Shown here: positions 23,680-41,500 of the stretch, piece by piece
How the letters are laid out: each line of letters begins with the position of its first letter
How positions within the stretch are numbered: position 1 is the stretch's first letter
NCBI GenBank assembly: GCA_009741485.1
Contig: CM019217.1
Coordinates: 43,135,700-43,199,699 of the forward strand
Reading direction: 5' to 3'
DNA from: Malurus cyaneus samueli
Taxonomy: Eukaryota; Chordata; Aves; Passeriformes; Maluridae
Length of the DNA: 64,000 nucleotides
Notes under the pieces: model-generated
The model's input: only the letters and a program-made list of their open reading frames with translations
Told to the model about the DNA's origin: nothing
Database searches by the model: none
Made by a program: the position numbers and the translations under genes

Positions 23680-25440
23680 TTGATCTTATTTTTAACTGAT
23701 AAGCTGATATTGATTAAAAAACTCTTTTGATGTGAACTTTGTCTGTGTATGGTTTTGGCAGTGCACACCTTAACTTGACATAAAAATGTTTTTAGTTTAA
23801 ATTATTTACTTTGTTTAAGAGTGTTAAAAGAGTAAAAAAAAAAATCAGAAGTATGTTCTCAGTGAAATCCTGCCTCCACTGATATGGACTGTGAAAGTCT
23901 AACCAAGTTCAACATTTCCATTTCAAGGGGAGTGCAACAGCAGTGGCAGTCAGTCCACAGACAGAACCAAGGGTGGTGTGGATTCTCACTTTTGCTACAC
24001 ACCTAACATGGAGTACACTCTGATAAATGCTTTTTTAGGGTCTTCTAAATGACTTTAGGGTCTCCTAAGCTTTGATTTTATAAATATGGACACAGGCCTT
24101 CTATCCCACTGATGAGTCCTAGATAGCTCACCCAGCATGCTTGCAGCTTCAAAATAAGATAATTCCATGATAACTCATCAAATGCAACTCCCAAAAATGG
24201 CTATTATAATCTAGCAATCACTAAAAGGTTATGACTCTAAGCAGAACAAGCAAGATGAGGAGGCACCTGAATGTTTCTCAGCACATATGCCAAGCAAAGA
24301 TTCTTCTACGAATAAGGGGTTTAAATCAGCTTGCCGACAGTGTGTAGTAAGGATTTTTTAGAAAAAATCTGGCTGCATGTAATACCAGTTATGCTGGTCA
24401 CACAATCACAAACGAACACATTGATTTTACCTTTATACATAATGGCATAACATTGCACAAGTATTTACACTGTTTAATATTTCTGTGCTTTTAGAAAGAA
24501 GCATGAGCAAACTTCCCTGCCTCTAATCTCACTGATATGTTGCATGCCATTTAACAAGATTACCAAATACTGGCAAAGCAGCCCACTTTCAGCCTTTTTC
24601 AGTGCTTCTCAAATCCAGCCACTGTCTAAATACAGCCATTTTCCTTTTGGAAAAACTACTGAAGAGCAAAGACATCTTTACAGTCACATATGAAGAAGTG
24701 TCTGCGCTTATGGAAAGCAGGTTTCCACTTTGCACATTTTGGTTTTGTTCCATAGCCTCAGTGGAAGCCTGCCTGTGTGGATGCTGAACATTTGTGCTCC
24801 TTTAGTGAGAGGCTGACATTGTGTCTCCTTTTTGTCCTCCTGGGCCTCACAGATTACATGAACACTAAAGGCTTCAGGTGGGATCCTTCCAGCCCTAATG
24901 ATCCAGGCTCCTTCCTTTGTGGAGGAAGGCAGACCCCCTTTGAGAGGTGTTCATCCTGTCTGCCAGGGCTGTCTTCATCTGCTCAAGGGAGCATAGACCA
25001 CTAGCTTTGCTGAAATATACAACCTCCACCTACCCTAAGACTGGAGACATCAATTATTCTAGTCCCATGACAGGGACTGTGTGAAAGATACATATGTGTG
25101 AAAGCAAATATGTGAACCAGGTCCCAGAAAAGGGCCTATTTTATCCAACAACAGGATTTGAGCTTATGGACTGGTGACCTACTGTTTTGTTCAATCCTTT
25201 TTTCACTTTATTCCTTCTCAACTTGTTGCACAGGTAGTTACTGTTCCTTTGAAAATAGAAAATAACTGTCTCTTATTTAGTGGAATGTGTTTGCTTCTCC
25301 CCAGATGATGCATAAATACTTAGGAATAAAATGAAGAATACTTCAGTTTCAAGACTTCGATTAACTTTTATAAACCATTTTAAAATAATCCTCTTCCTCT
25401 TTTAAAGAGATACAATAGCCCATTCTAAAAGAGTGAAACA
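23680..25440. other. Convergent FGA-FGB intergenic region; no gene seen
   Basis: About 1.8 kb between the 3' ends of FGA (+) and FGB (-). No exon or repeat family was recognised. The part nearest FGB probably includes its 3' UTR, whose limit is uncertain. Confidence 0.7.
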
Positions 25441-25447
25441 AGTTATT

Positions 25448-25453
25448 TTTATT
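25448..25453 (-). terminator. FGB: Candidate FGB poly(A) signal
   Basis: TTTATT on the + strand (AATAAA on the transcribed strand), 266 bases past the FGB stop. A second candidate lies at 25207-25212. I cannot tell which is used, or whether both are. Confidence 0.6.
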
Positions 25454-25718
25454 TTATCAGTGTTACTCTATATCAGTTAATTCTGTCTTGTGCACAAATG
25501 AAAAATGGAAAAAAACACACTTAGGAATTATTTTCATCAGACAGATTTTGATTTACATTTGACATAGCTTTTCACTTGAGGTCACAATATGGTTGTACAT
25601 ACATATTTGGTTCTCGTATGTGAAGACAAGCCTGAGTAAAAAGATAACAGTACAAATACTAAAAGAATTTGTACAAATACTAAAAGAAAATCCCTGACTT
25701 TGTACATTTTGATAAAGG

Positions 25719-32659
<6,941 letters not shown>

Positions 32660-32735
32660 GGTGCTGTCTTGCTTGGGCAGCTCAGTGGTCTTCTCTCACC
32701 ATCAGCTCTGACAGGGAGAGACGTCCTCTGTTCCT

Positions 32736-32745
32736 ACATATATAG
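32736..32745 (-). promoter_or_regulatory. FGB: FGB TATA box
   Basis: CTATATATG on the transcribed strand, about 80 bases before the start codon. Transcription would begin near 32710, leaving a 5' UTR of about 50 bases. Confidence 0.75.
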
Positions 32746-32811
32746 GCAGCAGCACTAATTTCCAGCTTCACAGTGATAGGATCAACCCTCCTGAGCAATC
32801 AGAGTTTCTCT

Positions 32812-32824
32812 GTTAATATTCAAC
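32812..32824 (-). promoter_or_regulatory. FGB: HNF1-like element of the FGB promoter
   Basis: GTTAATATTCAAC matches the HNF1 palindrome at 10 of 12 defined positions. It lies about 70-80 bases beyond the TATA box, close to the position of the functional HNF1 site known in mammalian FGB. Function here is inferred. Confidence 0.65.
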
Positions 32825-32839
32825 CTTTCTCCTCACTGT

Positions 32840-35800
32840 TTGCCTGAATACATCTGCTGTTGAGCAATTTCTTTGGACAACTCTTATCTGTATGTCCCAG
32901 AGACTTTTTGTTGATGCTGGCATCAAATACATGTTCAAATCCTTAAAAGTACCTCCTGCTCAGATTACACAAGGTTACCATTTTCTCAAAAATCACAAGT
33001 GTTTGAAAACAGCTAAAAAGGTGAATAGCCAAAGGAAAAAAAATCACTAGATGTCACGTCGTGATGGCTCCTTTTCTCTGCTGAAACTGTGAATGTTTCA
33101 AAAATATAGTATTAAATGTGAAGACAACTCACATCATACAGATTGCTGCATTTTTGCAAATAGTTCTGCTGGTACCTGATATGTATGCAAATCTTTGTGT
33201 CTTTTTCAATAAAAGTAAAAAATTTAAAAAAAAGTTTATTGTATTCACTACATTAATTATTTTGAACAAAAGAATGTTTTGATTTATTCAAGATCAGATG
33301 AATACTATTAGCACAAACCAACATTATTCCATTAATATAGACTTGCAGTATTGTAAATGAACTAAAATACTTTAATTTTATATATTAATTTGCTGGTTTA
33401 TTTTTTTAATACAATATTACATTTTTCAAATAATATTTTAAGAAGAGAATACAGCATGAATTTACTTGAAATCATAGGGAATACTCAAGCATGCTTTCTA
33501 ATGTTTTGTAAGAGGTTGCGTATCACTGTTTTCATATTAGCAGAGTTTTAACATTTCAGTGTCTTTATATCCTATGATTTTCTCACGCATTATAATTATT
33601 ATAATGTACTGAATTAAATAAAATGTGCCAAGTGAGAGCCAGAACACTTTTCTGAAGTCATTCATATTGATATCTGAACCTGTGAAAGGATGCAAACTGT
33701 GGTCTGAGCTTCCACTTCAAAGACTAACTTGACAAAGGGGGTGATTTTATGGGAAGTAAAGGTAAGAGCAGCTAAAATTGCTTGGTTTAGGCCTTTTTCC
33801 TGTACTCGTGCTGTTATCAGAATTCTAGTAAACTATGGAGAGTCACAAAAAACAGAAAACTGTTTAACCTGACTGGTTTAATCATTAAAAAGTTTGGACC
33901 AAAATCAGCCATGGCTCGACGAGCTAAAACTCCGCTGAATTTGATCTCCAGCATGAGGACATCACCAACACAATTAGATTTGGAAGAACACAAAATTCTC
34001 CCTACAGACATTAAAGAAATCTGTCTAAGGCCAAAACTGACATCATTAACAAGTTACTTCCACTTTTGGATGCTAGCCAAGATGTTATCATTGATTCTGG
34101 GAATCTCCTAATTTTTAATACAGTTCTCCCTCCATGTACACTGAGAGAAGTTCAGTCACCCTCATCTTACATATATGGAAGGGACAGAGTCATCTTGAAC
34201 CTTTGCCCAGGACTTACGAGTAGCTTGTGGTACAGCAGAACTAAAAGTAGGTCTCACTAGTCCTTAGCTAGAAACTCAAATTATCCCAGCTCAGTTGACA
34301 CAAATCTTAATTAAATATATGATATTTTCACTAAATCTGTTTTGAAACCATCAGCATGTTCTGCAGTAATTTATGGTGTCCTCCTTCAGGCATTAAGCAC
34401 TCTTCAGCTCCTGGTTGTGTCTGAGCAGAGGTTGTCAGAGACCAGATGACAAGGTTGGCGTGGGATCTTCCAAGCCAGCTGCAGAGTCCCAGCATGGGAA
34501 ACCCCCAGGCTTATTCTGCCTTCAGATGGGATTTCCCCTTTGAAACTCAGCCTTTGATCTTCCCTACTCCAGTGCTTTTCATTGGCTTCCCCAGGAGAAT
34601 TGGATGGTTGTGTCTCCGTGAGGATTCTCCACGAACAGCACGTTTGTGTCACACCAGAGCAGGCTGGCGGCTACGCGCCAAATGACCAGATGCCCCAGGG
34701 CAGGGATCGTGGGACTGTCTATCTGCTAAGCAAGGGCCTGGTCTGCACTGCAGAGGTTGTGCCTGGTGGCTTTTATCAGCAAAAATGGTCCAAATTTGGA
34801 ATGGCACAGAGAGGATTCCGTGCTGGCAAACATACACACATTCATGCAGAAGTTAACCACCATTAGCATCTTGGTTATGAGATGTGATTTCACTCCCATG
34901 CTTGCAACAGTCTGGCTGACACTTTATAAGGATTGAATAAAGCTTTATGAAGAACTGAAATTATGGCTAAATTTCTTCTAAAAATTGTATGCAATAAATT
35001 TTGTCTTGAAAACAGACCAACCTATTTTTTCTCTCTCATACTCCCTCCTCCAACTCACATGGTTAATGAGAAGGTGTCCCCAGAGTTAACGTGGTCGTGA
35101 TACCACAACATACCTGCTAGAATTGCAACAATACACCATGGATCTGGTGGTGTTCCAGGACACCCCTCTGTACAGTACTTTTGTACTAAAAAGGCACTTA
35201 CTGGCAGAGGCGTATGTGTGTTTTGAGGAATGGCTATTTGCTCGCTGCCCTGGCATTTGTCATGCTGGCCAGTGATGCAACCCTCGGCCCCGGGCGAGTT
35301 GTGGTCACCGGATCGTGGCTCTCCAGAGCTGGATGTATCCTCCAAAGAGGTCTTGGGGAAGAGAATCTTCTTGCCTTACATTGAGCTATAGTGTTTAAAA
35401 ATAGCTGTTGATTTAGAAATGTCCTTTCAAACACTAGTGTTGTAATAGTGTCATCCTACGAGAAGAATATTGTAACCTTAAATGTTCATCTCTGCTGAGA
35501 TTGACATCCTTTTTTTATTTGTTTTTACTGGTGGCAAATATTACTTCAAAGGTTTCTTGTAAATGATAATGAATACTATCTCCGTGTTCCGGGAGCAACA
35601 TTAATAAGTGGGGCTAGTCACTTTGGCTTTAATACAACACCAAAAGTTCACACAACTTACTAGTCACCTTTTACGAAATAGTGCTTAATAAAAGGTACAA
35701 TTTGCTATTTCCTGAATTGCAGGTATAACTGACATGCGAGAACACATCAAGAAGCCACATATGATCAAGAAAATTAATGACATGCATATTCTTATTAATA

Positions 35801-37640
35801 TTACTGATCTGATTTAATGATGTTCCAGGACTAAATCTCACTTTAGACTAAATCTTCTAGGGAAAAAAAAATATTAAATTTGTCCTCTAATTGGATTCTA
35901 AAAGCTCTGAAAAGATATGTTTATCCTCTGAGTTTCTAAAGCATTACAAGGATACCAGGAAACAAGTTCAGATTATAAATTTCTGAGAGGAATGTTTACG
36001 TGTTAAAAAAATGAGAACACCTACAGCAACTATGGGGCCATGTGAATACTACTAATAATAGTAATAAAAAGCACAGGCAACTTTTCTTGCTAAATATAAA
36101 TGGATTTTTTTTTTTTTAAATTTTGCTACCAAAGTACATATTTCAAATTTGGTTTCCCTTTAAAAGGCAGTAAAAATAATTCTGATTTCTTTCAACAGAC
36201 AATAGGAAGGAAACAACTGTATGTTGCTGGGGATTAGCCTTTAAACCATTTCCATACACCAAATCCACCAGCCAACTGAGTGATCAAGCAGGCACATGTT
36301 ACTGTGTGTAAACTTCAAAAAAAAAAAAAAGAAAAACCTGTTTGAAATCCCCTACCCTCCATCCCAGGTTTTCTTTCAAATGTTGTATATTTTCAGTCTA
36401 ACCTCACCAGCCCAAGGGGACATTAGAGACTTGCCCCATTTTGACACACTGCCCTGTGGAGTTTGCACTCTACGTTGCACTTTTAGCAAGGACAGACAAT
36501 GCTCTCTTTCCCTCGAGGTGCTGTGCTGGCCTTTACGGGAAGCTCTGAAATCCAGCAGGGATTGCCAGCATCACCAGAGGGTCTACCAAAACAGGCTGTC
36601 ATGTTAAACATGAAACCTGGCTGCCTTGGCTTGAAACTGAGCTGGCAATAGCTCTCCACTTTTAGTGACTCAATGTAATTGGCACCTCTTCCCCACCTCT
36701 ACCCAGACCGGGAGCTAGCAGTCAAAGCCCCTTAGAGAACGTTTCCATCACGGTATCCTAAAGAACTAAAAATAAACCACCAGTACAGCCACCAGAGATG
36801 ACCCACCAGCTGCAGAAAGGACACAATCTTTATGCCAAGCAGGCAATTCATGTGCCAAAAATAATGCCAGGCTAATGCCACCCTGCAGCTAATAAAGATG
36901 GTAGGTTTGAAACAACTATATTACAATTAATTAAAGTTGCAGACGGTTCACAGCTCAGGCATGCAGGCACACAGCCGAAGTTGAGTAGTAAAGAAAAGCA
37001 TCGCGATGGAGTGGGTGCAAAGGATGTACTTGCCAGATCCCAACTACTGCTCAGGGGGACAAGACTTCCTGGGTTTAAGAGCAGATGAGTATATATGGAG
37101 AATAGGTGCCTATTTGAAATTTGCACAGGTTCATTTGGTCATTCTGCTTATGAAAGGAAGTGAAAAATCACATGGAGTACCAGGGTACATCAGGAAAAGA
37201 ACAACCTCTGCCCTGTCACAACCAACACTTTGCCATGAGCTGCTGGGGTTGCCAGCTCGTTCACAAGCTTCACCCTGCATCGAAATGAGGTCCTGTGGAG
37301 CCGAACTAAAGACACTCTTCCCAAAGGATCAGATGCAATGGCTAACATCCAACTTGCCAGCGCTTCCAAACTGTGTGGCTTTACCCTTGAGAACTCACAA
37401 GGAAAGCCAAAATTTAAAGCTGCAGCTGCACGACCCATAACAGTTGGCCAGGCCGAGAATTCCAAAGCCGAAAGGGAGCTGCCCAGAGCCCGTTCCGCTC
37501 CGCTCCGGGGCTGGATCAGGGCAGCCCCAGCGCCTGTCCCACAGAGGGACATCGCCCTCTCCCGGCCACCGCCGGGGACACCCAGAGCCACAGGAGGGAC
37601 CCGGGGGGTCAGGAGTGCCACCTCCCTGCTCAAGGGACAT
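32840..37640. other. FGB-PLRG1 intergenic region; no gene supported
   Basis: About 5 kb between divergent promoters. A (TTAAA)n-like AT tract precedes the FGB promoter on the gene side, and the 33-34 kb part is very AT-rich. More GC-rich patches at 34.4-34.9, 35.1-35.4 and 37.2-37.65 kb carry open frames without recognisable homology or linked splice sites. I would not call any of them a gene. Confidence 0.6.
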
Positions 37641-37671
37641 CCCAGAGCACGTAGCACAGGGGTGTGTTCAC

Positions 37672-37895
37672 GGCTATTGAATATCTCCAGTGAGGGACAC
37701 TCCACACCCTCTGTGGGCAATCTGTCCCAGTGCTAGGTCACCGGCACAGTGAAGTTATTCCTCATGTTTAGGTGGAATTTCCTGTGCATCAGTTTCTGCC
37801 CGTTGGCTCTTGTCCCATTGCTTGGCCGCACCGAGCAGAACATGGCTCCATTCCCTTGTCACCATCCCTTTAGATATTTATACACATTAATAAAT
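37672..37895 (-). mobile_element. CR1 LINE fragment, minus orientation
   Basis: The + strand reads like the reverse complement of a bird CR1 3' region: GAATATCTCCAG, GACACTCCACA, GTTATTCCTCATGTTTAGG, TGGAATTTCCTGTGCATCAG, CTCTTGTCCCATTG, GATATTTATACACATTAA. It ends roughly 200 bases before the PLRG1 start codon, at the edge of the CpG-rich promoter. Identification is from remembered CR1 consensus and the subfamily is not assigned. Confidence 0.8.
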
Positions 37896-37904
37896 ACACA
37901 TTTG

Positions 37905-38510
37905 GACTCGGACCGCCGGGTCCGGTAGCGCCAGCGGGGCTCGAACCCGCTGTCCCCAGACATCGAGGGGAGGGGTTGCCACAAGCCTCGCCCCTCCATT
38001 TTATCACCGCCTCAGCTTTTCGTCCTGAGTGCGCCACTTCCGGTGCGGCGCGGGAAGGCGCCGGAAGCGGCTCCATAGTGGCCGCGGCGGGGGGAGCTCG
38101 GCGGCGCCATGGCGGAGGTGAGGGGCAGGGAGCGGTACCGCGCGTTCACTCTGTCGCGCTCTTGAGGCGCCCCGGGCGAGACCAGGGAGCGGGGCCGGGT
38201 CGGTGGGGCAGGGTGGTCGGGGTCGAGCGGGAGAAGCGCTGCCCCGCACCCGTCACCCTCACTGTCCCCTGGGTGGGAAAGGCCGCTGTGGGGATGGACC
38301 GTGGCGGCCTCTCCAGCCCTCGCCCGGTCCGGCCCAGGGACAGCGAGATGCGCGCAGGACGCAGAGGGTGCGGGTCATTGGACTGTGCGTGTCTGGGGCA
38401 GGAGTGAGCAGCGGGTTTGCTTTGCCAAAGTTGTGCCGTCTGCCGAGTTGGAGCTGGGGGGCATCAGGCACAGCATCGCCAGTCGAGCAAGGGAGGGGAT
38501 TGTCCCGCTC
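37905..38510 (+). promoter_or_regulatory. PLRG1: CpG-island promoter of PLRG1
   Basis: A GC- and CpG-rich segment spanning the PLRG1 first exon, with no TATA box. ETS/GABP-type motifs are present: ACTTCCGG at 38036-38043 and CCGGAAGC at 38061-38068. The start codon context GCGCCATGGCGG is a strong Kozak match and also resembles a YY1 site. This fits a broadly expressed housekeeping gene, unlike the liver-type fibrinogen promoters. FGB and PLRG1 are divergent but about 5.4 kb apart, too far for a simple shared core promoter. Confidence 0.75.
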
Positions 38511-41500
38511 TGTTTTGCACAGGGGTGGCTTCACCTCGAGTTCTGGGAGCAGTTATGAGTGCCATAATATAAAAAGAAGGTAAAAAGTATATAAATATGT
38601 ATGATCTAGAGCGGAAGCCTTATGAGGAGTGGCTGAGGACACTTGTCATGTTCAGCCTGGAGAAGAGAGTGAGGGGAACCTTCATGTCAGTTTACAACTT
38701 CCTCACGAGGGGGAAGCAGAGGAGCAGACACTGATCTGATCTCTGTGATGAGCAGTGACAGGACCCGAGGGAATGGCCCGAAGTTGTATCAGGAGAGTTT
38801 TTGGTTGGATATTGGGAATACGTTCTTCACCCAGTGGGTGGTCAGGCACTGGAACAGGCCCATTGAAGGGGTCACATCACCAAGCCTGACAGAGTTCAAG
38901 AAGTGTTCAGACAATGCCCACAGTGTGACTCTTGGGACTGTCTTGTGCAGGGCCAGGAGTTGGACTTGATGATCCTTGTGAATCCCAGAATAACTCAGCT
39001 TATTCTGTGGTTGTGGGGATGTGATGCTGTGATGCTCAAACACCAAAGAGTTACTGTATTAGCCCATCAGGGAAACATCAGCTTTTTTTGTGAGGGCTTG
39101 GGAGTGCAGCTGTGGGGAAGGGCTCTGCTTTTACAAGCTGTAGAATCATTACTGTGGGGTGAATATCAGGGTTATAGAAGAAGGTGCAATGACTGCTGCT
39201 CCACGTAACATTATGAGCTGGTTTTTTACAGGAAAGCATCAGTCAAAAAATACTTGCAGAAGCCTCTTCCCTATCAGGGAGATGTGGTGTTGCTTATTCC
39301 TCCTTTTGTGGTGTCAACAGTTGCTGTTGTTGAGTGGTAATTAGCTATGTTAATACGAAGTGGTACTGCATGCAGAAATTCGTGATTGCCATGTTCTTTT
39401 TATGGTAGTAGTGAAGGAAAATTTACAGGGGTTTGGTTTGGGTTGTTTGTTGTTTTTTTTTTTTTTTTTACCAGAATTGATTACTTTCTTTCCTGCATAT
39501 AAAAACAGAACAGGAAAGGATGAGGGGAAAAAAGCTTGTATACTCATGGATTTGCCACATAGATACCAGTGCAGAAAGTTTGATCAAAGTTTTTGTCTAG
39601 TTTTTCAAAGTCTTGCAAGTTTCCAAGGAATATAGTTTTGAATCTGAAGACTGAAGTAAAACAATTGATTGATAAACTTAACTTTTCATTTTCCAAGAAG
39701 ATGTGTTGTGTGAGCTGAATAGTTGCGTGTCATGGAAGAGAACAGAGATTTGAAATTGCTTCTCAGTTCAATTTATTTTTCATTTCCAGGATATCATTTA
39801 AATCTGTTCAAATGTATTTAATGCTCTTTATTTTAGGAAGTGCAGAAGCATTCTGTGCACACACTTGTGTTCAGGTCTCTGAAGAGAACCCATGACATGT
39901 TCGTAGCTGATAATGCCAAGCCTATCCCATTAGATGAAGAAAGGTAAGTGCTGCTGCACTCAGTGATGCTTTAACTCTATTAATGGTAACTTCACCCAAG
40001 TCAGAAATTCAGATGTTTCTGTACTGGAACAGTGTAGTCTTGAGGGAAGAAAAATATTAGAGTTCCAATATTGAGTATTACATCTTTTCGAAATGATACG
40101 ACATCTTCTCTAAAATATTTCAGAACTTCTTAACAGTTCAGAAACTGGGGTTTAATGAGTATCATGCTTTCCTCTTCCCACAGTCACAAAGTGAAAATGG
40201 CAGTGAAGCTGCGCACAGAGTACGGCTCAGTGCTACACATGCCCACTCTCAAAGAGAACATGAGAGAGAAAGGAGGCCCCAACACTGGGGATCCCTATGG
40301 ACACAAACAGTATTCTGGAAATCAAGGTTAGTGTGCTTTTAGTGGTATATTTGTCCTTTCTTTTGTAAACACCTCACTGATGTAAAAGCTGAAGAATGCA
40401 GTCCACTGTTAATCCACTGGAGAAATTTTAAAAAGATCCGTTTTTTGATTCATATTTTTCTTGCTAGGGTCCGCAGGAAGTAAGGGGTCAGAGCAAGGGG
40501 AAAGTTCGTTTTAACAAAGGAGTTATTGGGTGCGGTGGATTTTTGATAGTGATTAATTGGTAAAAAGAGTAACTTTTGATAACGTTGGTGTGTGCTGTAC
40601 TTAAGAGATGTGTAATGCATTTCTCCTCTTTGCAAATGAATGTTGATCAAGGACGTGCTCTTTTGTTGACTTCTGTTTGTTTTGGCATTTTTATATATTG
40701 GTTTTTGTTTGCTTGAAGTGTTTTTTTTCTTCTGATTTTCTTTCATAGTGTATTTACAGCATTTTTACAGCATTTACAGTATTTACAGCATTTTTAGCTG
40801 TTCAAATTTAAATCAGAAAACATTGTATTTCAAATCGGTAGGGTTTTTTCATTGTGATGTATAAAATGTGTATGTATTAGGTAGATCCCATACAGATCTA
40901 AGAATCCTGCCTCATTTTAGTTGAGGTAGTTGATACTCAGTTGAGATGTTGCCCAAGGTACTTTATTTGGTGGAAGTATTGTGAAACATGTTGAGAGAGA
41001 ATTAAAAATCTTTTAGAAAGAAAAGAACCTTTTTTAATTCTGACAACACAGACAACCAGTTGACTAGCTTACATTTCAGACACCCTTGTTCTTTGAATTA
41101 CTGAATTCTTTTCCATGATTTCTGCTTCAAACGAAGTAAGATTTTACTCTTGAGATCTCTTGATAACAGGTAGCTTCACCTTTCAAATAAATTATTTTTA
41201 CAATTGATTTTTCTAAAATGGAGACGACCGGAACAAATTAAATTAATGAAAATGAGAAATGTCTAAGTACATTGGAAATAATTACTGTTTTTTCTGCTAT
41301 GTATGATCTCCTCTGTTTTCCTCTGTTTGCTGTTTGAGCGCATAATTTGCCATGCAGTATAAAATGTAATCATTAATACAATATTTTGTTGTTCTTTAGG
41401 ACAAGAACTTGAGTATATGGTAACTGGTACACACCCATACCCCTCTGGGCCTGGTAAGTAAAATTTTGCAAGTGTTTGCATAGATTTTTTGTGTTTCTGT

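Noticed and set aside
34390..34870. Overlapping plus- and minus-strand frames in a GC-richer patch between FGB and PLRG1, with an AATAAA at about 34937
   Set aside because: Considered as an LTR or small gene. No LTR ends, primer site or known protein motif seen; frames on both strands suggest composition rather than coding.
37006..37440. 144-residue plus-strand open frame upstream of PLRG1
   Set aside because: No recognisable motif, no promoter or splice partner; continues into GC-rich sequence where stops are few.
37976..38583. Several Arg/Gly/Pro-rich open frames around PLRG1 exon 1
   Set aside because: Typical CpG-island artefacts; the real coding part here is only nine bases of exon 1.
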